A DNA stretch of 64,000 nt, taken from Marivivens sp. Its GTDB lineage: Bacteria; Pseudomonadota; Alphaproteobacteria; Rhodobacterales; Rhodobacteraceae. Every line of letters begins with the position of its first letter. The stretch's first letter is position 1. The notes under the pieces were generated by a model. The model ran no database searches and was not told where the DNA came from. It saw nothing but the letters and a program-made list of their open reading frames with translations. The position numbers were made by a program, and so were the translations under genes. Location: positions 17,937 to 81,936 of the forward strand of contig JAURFB010000001.1 in NCBI GenBank assembly GCA_030827165.1, written 5' to 3'. Positions 17,800 to 26,311 of this stretch are shown piece by piece.

Positions 17800-18972
17800 A
17801 TGAATTTCGACAAGCTATTCCACCGTAAGGGTCTTGGCAGCAAGAAATGGGACGAGGTGCAATTGCACACCGGCGTCAATGCCGACGATGCCCTGCCGAT
17901 GTGGGTGGCCGATATGGATTTCCAGCCCCCCGCCTGCGTGATCGACACCGCCCGCCGCATTACCGAGGCCGGCGATTTCGGCTATTTCTGCCGGATGGAG
18001 GCGTTTTACGCCTCCGTCGCGTGGTGGCAGGAAACACGCCACGGCTGGACAATCGATCCGCGCTGGTGCCTGACGACCTTTGGCCTCGGCAATGCCATCG
18101 CGATCACGCTTCAGACCTTTTCGCAACCCGGCGATGCGGTAGCCTTCTTCACACCGGTCTATCTCGAGTTCCAGATGAAGACCGAGCGCAATGGCCGCGT
18201 AGCCCGCCATCTGCCGCTCGCCAAAGAGGGCGGCAAATATGTGCTCGATTGGGATGCCTATGACGCGCTGATGACCGGCGCCGAAAAGATCCTGATCATC
18301 TCATCCCCGCACAACCCCGCTGGCCGCGTCTGGACCCGCGACGAGCTTCGCGCCATCGCCGATTTCTGCATCAAGCACGATCTTTTGCTGATCTCGGACG
18401 AGATTCACAACGACCTCGTCCACCCCGGCCACGCCCATATCCCGATGGCCGTCGCCTGCCCCGACATTCTTGATCGGCTGATCATGATGAACTCGGCTTC
18501 CAAGACCTTCAACCTTGCGGGCCTTCGGACCGGCAATGTCATCATCCCCGACGAGGCCCTGCGCCGCCGCTTCGCCCACGCGATTAGCGCGCTGGATATG
18601 CAGCCCAACCTCTATGGTGTGCGTATGACCGAAGCCGCCTATAGCCCCGAGGGCGCGGCATGGGTCGATGGCCTTTGTGCCTATCTTGCCGGCAACGCCA
18701 AGGTCATGGCCGACGGTATCGCCCGGATCCCCGGCCTGACGTTCATGCCGATGGAAAGCACCTATCTCGCCTGGATCGATTTTGCCGGCACCGGCATGAC
18801 GGCGGATGAATTCACGGCCCGTGTCCGCGACGATGCCCGCATCGGTGCCAGCCCAGGAGCCCCCTTTGGCACCGGCGGCGAGACAAGCCTGCGATTCAAC
18901 ATCGGCACCCAGCGCGCGCGCGTCGTCGACGCGGTCGAGCGCCTGCAATCCGCCTTCAAAGACTTGCAGTAG
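17800..18972 (+). CDS. PatB/MalY-type PLP-dependent aminotransferase or C-S lyase
   Basis: A 390-residue fold-type I PLP enzyme. The start MNFDKLFHRKGLGSKKWD and the segment LPMWVADMDFQPP are signatures of the MalY/PatB cystathionine beta-lyase branch. The PLP lysine is K235 in SASKTFNLAGLR, and the NPAGRVW and SDEIHNDLV motifs bind the cofactor. The likely reaction is beta-elimination of cystathionine or other cysteine S-conjugates, giving a thiol, pyruvate and ammonia. It is transcribed away from def across a 105-bp gap. Confidence 0.87.
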   Translation: MNFDKLFHRKGLGSKKWDEVQLHTGVNADDALPMWVADMDFQPPACVIDTARRITEAGDFGYFCRMEAFYASVAWWQETRHGWTIDPRWCLTTFGLGNAIAITLQTFSQPGDAVAFFTPVYLEFQMKTERNGRVARHLPLAKEGGKYVLDWDAYDALMTGAEKILIISSPHNPAGRVWTRDELRAIADFCIKHDLLLISDEIHNDLVHPGHAHIPMAVACPDILDRLIMMNSASKTFNLAGLRTGNVIIPDEALRRRFAHAISALDMQPNLYGVRMTEAAYSPEGAAWVDGLCAYLAGNAKVMADGIARIPGLTFMPMESTYLAWIDFAGTGMTADEFTARVRDDARIGASPGAPFGTGGETSLRFNIGTQRARVVDAVERLQSAFKDLQ

Positions 18973-19329
18973 TCAGTCGGCCGTCCGCCCGATCAGCGCG
19001 ACCGGCTCTTCCGACAACCGCTCGAAATCCACGGGCGGGCGGTCATGCACGGCGGTGTGCCATTTGAACTCGAAAATCATCTCGCCGTTCTCTTCGCGAG
19101 AGGCAACGACGAGGCACTGATAAAGGTGGCGCATTCCGTCATACAGATCTACGTGCCCGCGCAGATGCGGCGCGTCCTCGGCATCCATGGCAAAGCCGCC
19201 CTCCCACAGGCGCAGCACCTTGTAGACCTTGTCGTCATTGTGAACACAGAGACGCGACGAGCGCCGCATCGCTGTCTTGCGCGCCTCTTCAAGGCCCTTT
19301 CGGACCGCTTCCGGCAAATACATGGACAT
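18973..19329 (-). CDS. Conserved hypothetical protein (118 aa)
   Basis: A small soluble protein without signal peptide or membrane segment. The N-terminal helix is basic (LEEARKTAMRRSSRL) and the rest is mixed alpha/beta, with FEFKWHTAVHDRPP near the end. I do not recognise a family with certainty. It resembles short conserved Rhodobacterales proteins of unknown function. It is convergent with the patB-like gene, its stop abutting the other with no gap, and has a 97-bp upstream region before cobM. Confidence 0.7.
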   Translation of the reverse strand: MSMYLPEAVRKGLEEARKTAMRRSSRLCVHNDDKVYKVLRLWEGGFAMDAEDAPHLRGHVDLYDGMRHLYQCLVVASREENGEMIFEFKWHTAVHDRPPVDFERLSEEPVALIGRTAD

Positions 19330-19426
19330 AACAACACCCCCACACTTGCCCTCAGGATGGCGGGAACCTGTTGAAAATCAAGTTAACAACCTGTCGCGGA
19401 TTCGCGAACATTCGGATGTTGCAGGT

Positions 19427-20203
19427 CTACCTCACCCGTTCCTTCACCTTGGGGCGCAGAACATGGGGCTTGCCCGCGTCATAAAGCGCGGAGTCGGGAA
19501 AGCCGTGGCTATCGGCCAGCGCCGGCCCCACAAGGATCAGCGCCGTGCGCGTGATCTTGGCAGCGCGGACCTTGGCGTGAATGTCCGACAACGTGCCACG
19601 AATGATCTTCTGGTCGGGCCAGCCAACGCGATAGATCACGGCCAGCGGGCAATCTGCGCCGTAATGGGGCGCAAGCTGCCGCTCGATCTCGCGCAGGGCG
19701 CGAATGCCCAGATGGATCGCCAGCGTGGCGCCGGTGCGGGCAAAGTTTTCTAGCGTCTCGCCCTCCGGCATCGACGTTGATTTCATCGACATACGGGTCA
19801 GCACGATCGACTGCGCCACCTCGGGAATGGTCAACTCCTGCCCCAGTGCGGCAGCAGCGGCGGCATAGGCCGGAACGCCGGGGATCACCTCATAGTCGAT
19901 CCCGTCGGCCTTCAGCCGGCGGATCTGCTCGGCAATGGCCCCATAAAGCGAGGGATCGCCCGAATGCACCCGCGCCACATCTTGCCCCCGCTCACGCGCC
20001 GCAAGGATCTCGGCGTGCGTGTCGTCCAGCGTCATCGGCGCGGTATCCATCACCCGCGCCCCGTCCGGCGCACAGGCCACGACCTCGGGCGGCACCAGCG
20101 AGCCGGCATAAAGGCACACCGGACATTGCCCGATGATCCGCGCCGCCTTGAGCGTCAAAAGCTCCGGATCGCCCGGCCCCGCCCCGATGAAATAGACCTT
20201 CAT
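19427..20203 (-). CDS. cobM: Precorrin-4 C11-methyltransferase
   Basis: A 258-residue SAM-dependent tetrapyrrole methyltransferase. It has the start MKVYFIGAGPGDPELLTLKA, the VHSGDPSLYGA loop, the YEVIPGVPAYAAAAAALG segment with TIPE after it, and the NFARTGATLAIHL strand. CobM methylates C11 of precorrin-4. It ends the minus-strand run cbiX-cobH-cobL-cobI-cbiG/cobJ-cobM and overlaps the stop of cbiG-cobJ by 4 bp. Confidence 0.93.
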   Translation of the reverse strand: MKVYFIGAGPGDPELLTLKAARIIGQCPVCLYAGSLVPPEVVACAPDGARVMDTAPMTLDDTHAEILAARERGQDVARVHSGDPSLYGAIAEQIRRLKADGIDYEVIPGVPAYAAAAAALGQELTIPEVAQSIVLTRMSMKSTSMPEGETLENFARTGATLAIHLGIRALREIERQLAPHYGADCPLAVIYRVGWPDQKIIRGTLSDIHAKVRAAKITRTALILVGPALADSHGFPDSALYDAGKPHVLRPKVKERVR

Positions 20204-22107
20204 GCCAGACCTTCTTTCTTTTGGCCCGAAATACTCCGGGGGAGCCCCGAAGGGGCGGGGGCAGAGCCCCTCTCTTCTCCCAGATGCCGGTTACCGACAT
20301 CGCGCAGATCGCCGTCGATGCGCCGCGCATAGCCGCGCGGGGTAAACATCCGTGGCCCCTCGCCCAGTTGCGCAAGCCGCGAGTTGGACGAGCCGACCAG
20401 AACCACGGTCAGCATATCCACCTCGTCGACTTCAAGCTCGTCGAGCCTGCGATAGCGGACAAATTCCTCGGGTCGCCCGAGATTGCTTGCCAGCATCACC
20501 GGCGTATCGGCGGGGCGGTGTTCAAGAAGGATGTCCCGCGCTTCGGCCAGAAGGGTCCGGCGGGTTTTCGAGACGGGATTGTAGAAGGCGATGACGAAAT
20601 CCCCCTCGGCGGCGGCTTTCAGGCGGCGAATGATATCGTCGCGCGGGGTCAGAAGGTCCGACAGCGAGATGGTGCAGAAATCATGCCCCAAGGGGGCACC
20701 GGCCCGCGCCGCTGCGCCCTGCAAAGCGGAAACGCCCGGCGAGCAAACCACCTCGACCCGCCGCGCCGCATCGCTCACGCCCATCTGGCCTTCGGGCCGG
20801 TCGAGAAGCTCGAACACCAGCGCACCCATCGCATAGATGCCCGCATCACCCGAGCAGACAAGCGCCACGGTCTTGCCTTTGGCGGCCTGTTCAAGCGCAT
20901 AACGGCACCGCGCCTCTTCGCCGCCCAGCGGAAAATCGGTGCGGGTCTTGCCCGCCGTAAGCGGGCCGAGAAGGTCGATATAGAGGCTGTAGCCCACCAA
21001 CTCTTCCGCTTCGGCCACAAGCCGCGAGACCTCGGGTGTGCGCCACGCCGATTGGCCCGGCCCGATGCCCACCACCGATAGCCGCCCGCGCGGCCGCCCG
21101 CGAAGCTCGGCCATCGGAGCTTGGGTTTCGGCAATGGCGCAGGTGGCATTCGCCGTTTTGCGCTTGGGTTGGCTGAGCGTGCCTGCCGCCCCCGCTTGCA
21201 CCAGCGCCGCTGCTTCTGACACGCCATGCGCGCCCACTTCCGCAAAGACCACCTCGGAGGGGTTGGCCAAACGCGGGGTCTCGGCCTCAAGCTCGGCAGC
21301 TTCGAAAAGCCGCAGCGGCACGCCAAAATCGCGGGCCAGCGCGAGGATCGCGGGCTCGTCGGCCTTTAGGGCGATCGTGTTGACGGAGTGCACAGCATAG
21401 GGGCTGATCCCCGCTTCCGCGAGCGCCTGATCGACCAGCGCCTTCATTTCTTCCGGAGGACAGTTGCGGGCGCAGCCGACGCCGAGGGCAAACCTCTGCG
21501 GCGCGAAATGCAAGGATCGCGGGCCGGTCTCGACGCGCTCTGCTCCGCAGGTGACGGTCAGATCACCGCCCTTCGGTAGATCGAAGAGCCAACCCGCCGC
21601 TTCAGCTTCGCTTCCCGTGATCGTCGCCCCGCCGCCCGACAGGAGCGCAGCCATCGCCGGTTTGGCATCCGAGGGATTGGCCAGCCGCCAACCGGCAGGC
21701 GGCGCATCCAGCGCCACGCCCAGCGCAACGTCGCCCGCCGTCGTGACGGCAGCCACCGATCCGAGCGCCTCGGCAATCGCCTTGGCAAGCCTGTTGGCCC
21801 CCCGATGCCCGCCGAGTAGCGGCACGACGACCGAACCATCGTCGGAGACGGAGACCACCGGCGGCTCGTTCCATTTGTCACCCAGATGCGGGGCGACCGC
21901 GCGGATCAGTATGCCGCTGGCGCAGACGCCGATCACCGGCACACCGGCCAGGAAGAGGTCGCGCGCATGGACGAGCGCGTCGTCAAAGATCACATCGACC
22001 CGATCGACACGGCCCTTGCGGCCGTGAACCTTGGCGCCAAGCGCCTCGGCCACGCGGTGGGCGGTCGGCTCTCCCGAACGGGACAGCGCGAGAACGACGG
22101 GGGTCAT
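20200..22107 (-). CDS. cobJ: CbiG-CobJ fusion: cobalt-precorrin 5A hydrolase-like/CobE domain plus precorrin-3B C17-methyltransferase
   Basis: A 635-residue fusion. Residues 1-330 are CbiG-like: N-terminal and core domains (PLLGGHRGANRLAKAIAEALG) then a CobE-type C-terminal domain (FALGVGCARNCPPEEM). Residues 350-610 are a CobJ methyltransferase (LSVVGIGPGQ, VCSGDAGIYAMG, VVCSPGVSALQGAAARAGAPLGHDF), which methylates C17 with ring contraction. The ATG at 22107 overlaps the cobI stop as ATGA. The much longer open frame upstream is antisense noise. The last about 25 residues are encoded by a dispersed repeat and are not family-conserved. Confidence 0.9.
   Translation of the reverse strand: MTPVVLALSRSGEPTAHRVAEALGAKVHGRKGRVDRVDVIFDDALVHARDLFLAGVPVIGVCASGILIRAVAPHLGDKWNEPPVVSVSDDGSVVVPLLGGHRGANRLAKAIAEALGSVAAVTTAGDVALGVALDAPPAGWRLANPSDAKPAMAALLSGGGATITGSEAEAAGWLFDLPKGGDLTVTCGAERVETGPRSLHFAPQRFALGVGCARNCPPEEMKALVDQALAEAGISPYAVHSVNTIALKADEPAILALARDFGVPLRLFEAAELEAETPRLANPSEVVFAEVGAHGVSEAAALVQAGAAGTLSQPKRKTANATCAIAETQAPMAELRGRPRGRLSVVGIGPGQSAWRTPEVSRLVAEAEELVGYSLYIDLLGPLTAGKTRTDFPLGGEEARCRYALEQAAKGKTVALVCSGDAGIYAMGALVFELLDRPEGQMGVSDAARRVEVVCSPGVSALQGAAARAGAPLGHDFCTISLSDLLTPRDDIIRRLKAAAEGDFVIAFYNPVSKTRRTLLAEARDILLEHRPADTPVMLASNLGRPEEFVRYRRLDELEVDEVDMLTVVLVGSSNSRLAQLGEGPRMFTPRGYARRIDGDLRDVGNRHLGEERGSAPAPSGLPRSISGQKKEGLA
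20209..20270 (-). repeat. Dispersed repeat, copy B, inside the 3' end of cbiG-cobJ
   Basis: On the minus strand it reads GGGGCTCTGCCCCCG, a small CCCCTTCGGGG hairpin, CTCCCCCGGAGTATTTC, then GGGCCAAAAGAAAG. It matches the plus-strand copy D1 at 41967-42029 almost base for base outside the inner hairpin. It is read in frame and supplies the last residues of CbiG-CobJ. Confidence 0.75.
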
Positions 22108-22805
22108 AGCCAAGGATCGGCCCCTTTGGTGAGAAGAATCATCGAGAAATAGGGCGCCGTCTCCGGCGCGTCGGAGAGGGGCAGAACAACTTCCTCGGGA
22201 AGGCTCGCCCGCTCGACATAGGTGGCACGATCCGTCAGGCCCAGGGCCTCGATCACCCGACGGATTTTCGGCAGGTGGCGGCCGACCTTCATGATCGCGA
22301 CGCTTTCGGCGCCCGCGATGCGTTCGGTCAGCTCGGCCTCGCTGAGGGGGCCGGGCAGAACGGTCAGCCGCTCGTTGCGGGCCACAAGCGGCCGCCCCGC
22401 GCTGGCGGCGACAGCGGCTATAGAAGTCACGCCCGGCACGACGACCACTTCGAAGCGCGGCGCAAGGCGGGCGAAGAGATACATGAACGAGCCATAGAAG
22501 AAAGGATCGCCCTCGCACAGGACGACCACATCCTCGCCCGCATCGAGCGCTTCGGCGATCTCGGCGGCGCCCCTGTCATAGGCGGCCTGCGCGGGGGCGC
22601 GTTCGGTGGTCATCGGCACTTTCATGACGATCTCATGCGCACCTTCGGGGATGAGGGCGGAAGCGATTGAACGGGCAAAGCTCGCGCCATCTTCGAGCGC
22701 CGGGTAGGCGATGACCTTGGCGCCTTCGATCAGGCGGGCGGCGCGCAAGGTGATGAGGTCGGGTGCGCCGGGCCCGAGGCCGAGGCCGTAGAGAATTCCG
22801 CTCAT
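22104..22805 (-). CDS. cobI: Precorrin-2 C20-methyltransferase
   Basis: A 233-residue SAM-dependent methyltransferase with the start MSGILYGLGLGPGAPDLITL, VVLCEGDPFFYGSFMYLF and VVPGVTSIAAVAASAGRPL. It adds the C20 methyl to precorrin-2 (or cobalt-factor II if cobalt is already present). The start at 22805 overlaps the cobL stop as ATGA. Its own stop overlaps the cbiG-cobJ start the same way, so the operon is tightly coupled. Confidence 0.94.
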   Translation of the reverse strand: MSGILYGLGLGPGAPDLITLRAARLIEGAKVIAYPALEDGASFARSIASALIPEGAHEIVMKVPMTTERAPAQAAYDRGAAEIAEALDAGEDVVVLCEGDPFFYGSFMYLFARLAPRFEVVVVPGVTSIAAVAASAGRPLVARNERLTVLPGPLSEAELTERIAGAESVAIMKVGRHLPKIRRVIEALGLTDRATYVERASLPEEVVLPLSDAPETAPYFSMILLTKGADPWL

Positions 22806-24004
22806 CGCTTGATCAGGCTCCATTGCGTGACAGGCATCAGGGGCCGGAAGGCAGTCAGCCGCCCGACCGCGTCCGCCCGCTGGACGCCAAGCTTCACAAG
22901 CTGGCCGCCGTGCGATTTGTAAAGGTCGAGCATCAGCGCCTCGGACTCGAGCGTCACCGCATTGGCGACGAGGCGGCCAAGGGGGCGGAGGGCGACCCAA
23001 GCTGCCGCAAAAACCTCGGCGGTCAGCCCGCCGCCGATGAAGATCGCATCGGGTGAGGGCAGGCCCTCAAGCGCCTCGGGAGCCGTGCCTTCGATGATCT
23101 GAAAGCCGGGCGTGCCAAGGGCAAGAGCGTTGGTCGCGGCCATCGCGCGGCGATCGGCACGCGGTTCGATGCCAATGGCGCGGGCGTAGCGGGCGGCGCG
23201 CATCCACTCGATGCCGACCGAGCCGCAGCCTGCGCCGATATCCCACAAAAGCGCCCCGCGCATAGGCATCAGCTTGGCCAGCGTCGCGGCGCGGACCTCT
23301 TGCTTGGTCATGGTGCCGTCGGAGGTAAACATCTCGTCAGGCAGGCCCGGCACCCGCGGCAAAAGCGCCGCGCCGGGGGCGGCAATGCATTCGACGGCGA
23401 GAGTGTTGAACTCGGGCACCTCATGCGCCCAGCTTTCGGCAATCCCGTCAAAGCGCTGTTCCCGCTCGCCGCCCATTGCGGCAAGGACGGTCATGCGCGA
23501 CTGGCCAAAGCCGCGATCGGCCAGGAAGCGGGCAATCTTGCCGGGGGTGTCGGAGCCGGTGGTCAGGATCAGGAGCCGCTGGTCAGGCTGGATGAAGGCG
23601 ATCATCTGCTCGACCGGGCGGCCATGCACCGTGAGCGTTTCAACATCCGGCATCGACCAGCCCATCCGGGCAGAGGCGAGCTGAAAGGCGGAAAGCTGCG
23701 GGTGGTAGACGATCTCGTTGGCAGGGATCGCGCGGCCGATACGGGCGCCGACCGAGAACCACAAGGGATCACCCGTCACCAAGATCACAGCGCGGCGACC
23801 CCGCAGGCCGCGGATCACCTCGATCATCGCGTTGAAGGGCGAAGGCCACGACAGGCGCTCGGCGGTGATATTGCCCGACAGATCATGGTGACGGTCGCCA
23901 CCGAGAATCACCTCGGCCGCCTCGACCACGGCGCGGGTCGCAGGGGTCAGGCCATCAAGCCCGTCTTCGCCAATGCCGACGACATGGAGCCAGGGTTCAG
24001 ACAT
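22802..24004 (-). CDS. cobL: Precorrin-6Y C5,15-methyltransferase (decarboxylating)
   Basis: A 400-residue two-domain enzyme. The N-terminal CbiE-type methyltransferase (HVVGIGEDGLDGLTPATR, VTGDPLWFSVGARIG) and the C-terminal CbiT-type Rossmann domain (LLWDIGAGCGSVGIEWMRAA, DAIFIGGGLT) together methylate C5 and C15 and decarboxylate the C12 acetate. I chose the start at 24004 (MSEPWLHVVG), which overlaps the cobH stop by 8 bp. Confidence 0.94.
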   Translation of the reverse strand: MSEPWLHVVGIGEDGLDGLTPATRAVVEAAEVILGGDRHHDLSGNITAERLSWPSPFNAMIEVIRGLRGRRAVILVTGDPLWFSVGARIGRAIPANEIVYHPQLSAFQLASARMGWSMPDVETLTVHGRPVEQMIAFIQPDQRLLILTTGSDTPGKIARFLADRGFGQSRMTVLAAMGGEREQRFDGIAESWAHEVPEFNTLAVECIAAPGAALLPRVPGLPDEMFTSDGTMTKQEVRAATLAKLMPMRGALLWDIGAGCGSVGIEWMRAARYARAIGIEPRADRRAMAATNALALGTPGFQIIEGTAPEALEGLPSPDAIFIGGGLTAEVFAAAWVALRPLGRLVANAVTLESEALMLDLYKSHGGQLVKLGVQRADAVGRLTAFRPLMPVTQWSLIKR

Positions 24005-24641
24005 GGGGAGCCTCCTCAGGCAACCCGGCGGCAAGCGCGTTGACGGCGGCAGAGGCCATGGCTGACCCCCCCTTGCGGCCCTTGAGCGCGATGAAAGGGA
24101 TGCCGCGCGGATTGGCGACAAGCTCGGCCTTGGACTCGGCGGCGCCGATGAAGCCCACGGGAAAGCCAAGGATCGCCGCAGGGCGGGGCCAGCCTTCGTC
24201 GATCAGCTCCAGCAGGTGGAAAAGCGCGGTGGGCGCATTGCCAATGGCGACGACGGCGCCGTCCAGACGCTCTTTCCAGAGGCGGACGGCGGCGGCCGAG
24301 CGGGTATTGCCGATCTGGGAGGCAAGCGGCGCAACGGCGGGATCGTTGAGCGTCACGATCACCTCGTTGCCGGCCGGAAGGTAGCGGCGGATGATGCCAG
24401 CGCCCACCATCTCGCAGTCGCACAGGATCGGCGCCCCGGATTTCAAGGCCTCATGCGCAGACGCGGCCACATCGGCGGAAAAGGCCAGCCGGTCAGCAAT
24501 CTCGACCATGCCGCAAGAATGGATGAGGCGGGTGACAAGAGGCTGAAGGTCGGCGGGAAAACGATCCAGACGCGCCTCGGCCCGCACCGTAGCAAAGCTT
24601 GCGGCGTAGATGGCCTTGGGATCGCGTTCATAGGGGCGCAT
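23997..24641 (-). CDS. cobH: Precorrin-8X methylmutase
   Basis: A 214-residue enzyme that moves the C11 methyl to C12 to give hydrogenobyrinic acid. The active-site His is in RLIHSCGMVE, and the CDCEMVGAGI and GFPVGFIGAAESK motifs of the family are present. I chose the ATG at 24641 (MRPYERDPKAIY) because AAAGGAC lies 6-12 bases before it. A longer start at 24680 lacks such a site. Confidence 0.94.
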   Translation of the reverse strand: MRPYERDPKAIYAASFATVRAEARLDRFPADLQPLVTRLIHSCGMVEIADRLAFSADVAASAHEALKSGAPILCDCEMVGAGIIRRYLPAGNEVIVTLNDPAVAPLASQIGNTRSAAAVRLWKERLDGAVVAIGNAPTALFHLLELIDEGWPRPAAILGFPVGFIGAAESKAELVANPRGIPFIALKGRKGGSAMASAAVNALAAGLPEEAPHV

Positions 24642-24688
24642 CTTGGCGTCCTTTGGGGGAAGGTCCGGATTTTCGGGCAAATCCGGAG

Positions 24689-24722
24689 CCTCCGGCGGGA
24701 GTATTTGGGGCCAAATGAAGCC
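24689..24722 (+). repeat. Dispersed repeat, copy C (short form)
   Basis: On the plus strand it reads CCTCCGGCGGGAGTATTT then GGGGCCAAATGAAG, the same core as the other copies. It lies between the cobH start and the cbiX stop, partly overlapped by an inverted GGATTTTCGGGCAAATCC element (24664-24682) just upstream. Confidence 0.65.
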
Positions 24723-24724
24723 GG

Positions 24725-25888
24725 CTATTTCTTGGTCTTGCGGGCGCTTTCCGGCCCATGCGGGTGATCGGCGTGCGGATAGGGCGCGTGGTGGTGATCG
24801 TGGTGGTGATCGTGGTGGTGATCATGGCCGTGGTGATGGTGATGTCCATGGGAGTGGGTATGGAAATGGACCTGCCCGTCGCCGTGATCGTGCCATTCGC
24901 CCTGCTTGACGTGGCTGGCGTGGCCGTGCGGCTTTTGCTCGAGCCGGCACAGGCCGGTGCAGAAGGTGTCGCAGAGCTTGCAATCGGCCACGTTGGAGCC
25001 GGGGGCCGAGGCGCCTTGGCCTTCGACGTGGTGGTGGTGGCTTTCCTGCACCGCGCCGACCTCGGCCTCGAAGCCCAGAACCTGCGTGCGGTATTTGCAC
25101 ATGGCGCAGTTGGGCGGCGGCACTTCGCCAACCTGTTCGGTGATCCGTTCGGCGAAGGTTTCAAGAACCTTGGGGTGATCGCCAAGGTAGGGGGCCTTGA
25201 TGAACTCGATCTGGGGGTGTTCGGCGGCGACCTGGTCCGTAAAGCCGTAGATGCGGTCGATCAGGATGCCGGAGAAGAGGAAATACGGGAAAACCACGAC
25301 GCGCTTGTAGGGCAGGCGCGCGACGTGCTGAAGGCAGGGCTCGACCAGCGGGAAGGTGACGCCGGAATAGCCGACCTCGCACCAGCCAAAACCCATGCCT
25401 TCCCACAGCATCCGGGCAACTTTCGAGACGTTGCCATTGGCATCGGGATCGGACGCGCCCCGGCCGATGACGACGAGGCAGGTCTCGTGGAGCGGCACCT
25501 CGCCCTTCTCGTCGTTGGCTTTGTCGAGGGCCTCCTGGATGCGGGCGCCGGCGGCGGCGATCATCTTGGGATCAACGCCCAGCTCGCGACCATAACGCAC
25601 GTCGATCCCGTGCTTCTTGGCATAGGTGTTGAGGACCGTCGGGATATCGTTCTTGGAATGCATCGCCGCGAAAAGCATGCCCGGCACGGCGAGGATACGC
25701 TCGCAGCCCGCCTCGCGCAGCCTGTCGAGCCCATCGCGCAGAACGGGGTTGGCAAATTCGAGATAGCCGTAGTCGGTCAGCCAGTCGTCGGGCAGGTAGG
25801 AGGGCAGCTTTTCGGCCAGACCCTTGAACTCGTCGACAGCCGACTGGCTGCGCGAGCCGTGGCCGCAGATCATCACGCCGGTCTTCAT
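24725..25888 (-). CDS. cbiX: Sirohydrochlorin cobaltochelatase, long CbiX type with His-rich tail
   Basis: A 387-residue class II chelatase. The first repeat starts MKTGVMICGHGSRS with the metal-binding His, and a second chelatase half spans about residues 135-270. The C-terminal part has Cys motifs (NCAMCKYR; DCKLCDTFCTGLC) that could hold an iron-sulfur cluster, as known for CbiX-long. A very His-rich tail covers about residues 310-378. It should insert cobalt early, into sirohydrochlorin. It leads the operon together with the DUF6732-like gene, overlapping it by 4 bp. Confidence 0.9.
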   Translation of the reverse strand: MKTGVMICGHGSRSQSAVDEFKGLAEKLPSYLPDDWLTDYGYLEFANPVLRDGLDRLREAGCERILAVPGMLFAAMHSKNDIPTVLNTYAKKHGIDVRYGRELGVDPKMIAAAGARIQEALDKANDEKGEVPLHETCLVVIGRGASDPDANGNVSKVARMLWEGMGFGWCEVGYSGVTFPLVEPCLQHVARLPYKRVVVFPYFLFSGILIDRIYGFTDQVAAEHPQIEFIKAPYLGDHPKVLETFAERITEQVGEVPPPNCAMCKYRTQVLGFEAEVGAVQESHHHHVEGQGASAPGSNVADCKLCDTFCTGLCRLEQKPHGHASHVKQGEWHDHGDGQVHFHTHSHGHHHHHGHDHHHDHHHDHHHAPYPHADHPHGPESARKTKK

Positions 25889-26106
25889 GCGGTTTCACCT
25901 TCGGTTTCTTCGGCCTTTTCTTCGGATGGCTGTTCATCGGCGCCCTTCTTGCCCTTGAGAGCCGCCCAGATCGTGAGCCCCAGGGCAAGGCCAAGAGCCG
26001 CTCCGGCGATCCAGTGATCGTGGCCGGCGACATCGGTGATATGGCCGGTATGTGCCGATGCATTGCTGGCAAGGGTGACAAGGGTCAGGGTAAGTGCGGT
26101 GCGCAT
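25885..26106 (-). CDS. Small His-containing membrane protein (DUF6732-like)
   Basis: A 73-residue protein with a Sec signal peptide (MRTALTLTLVTLASNASA), a short periplasmic HTGHITDVAGHDHW stretch rich in His, one membrane helix and a charged cytoplasmic tail. I believe it matches the small DUF6732 family seen in Rhodobacterales. The start at 26106 is fixed by GGAGGA five bases upstream. Overlap with cbiX and the His cluster suggest a metal-related role next to cobalt chelation, but no function is established. Confidence 0.7.
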   Translation of the reverse strand: MRTALTLTLVTLASNASAHTGHITDVAGHDHWIAGAALGLALGLTIWAALKGKKGADEQPSEEKAEETEGETA

Positions 26107-26119
26107 GACGGTCCTCCGG

Positions 26120-26224
26120 TTATCCATGCACCAGAGGGCCCGCGCGATAGGCGCGAGGCTCGACGACGTGGGCCTTGGTCCCCTTCAGGGTCAACCGCCG
26201 CACCACCAACCGCTCTGGCCGCAT
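26120..26224 (-). CDS. Possible 34-residue basic peptide ORF upstream of the cbiX operon
   Basis: A short frame starting at an ATG at 26224 and ending with TAA at 26120, 14 bp before the DUF6732-like start. Codon third positions are GC-rich as in neighbouring genes, and the peptide (RPERLVVRRLTLKGTKAH near the start) reads like protein. The frame stays open about 110 bases further upstream without a standard start codon. There is no clear ribosome-binding site. It could be a real small gene or the remnant of a longer one. I do not recognise it. Confidence 0.3.
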   Translation of the reverse strand: MRPERLVVRRLTLKGTKAHVVEPRAYRAGPLVHG

Positions 26225-26311
26225 GGGCTTCGTCTGGAACCGGCTATAGTGCCCCGCGTCCCGAGGCGCAAACGGATATGCGGCGAAGGGGCAGACGATT
26301 CCGACCTGATC

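Noticed and set aside
22108-22518. Upstream extension of the cbiG-cobJ frame
   Set aside because: It overlaps cobI in another frame and has Arg/Pro/Gly-rich noise composition. The ATG at 22107 with ATGA coupling is the natural start.
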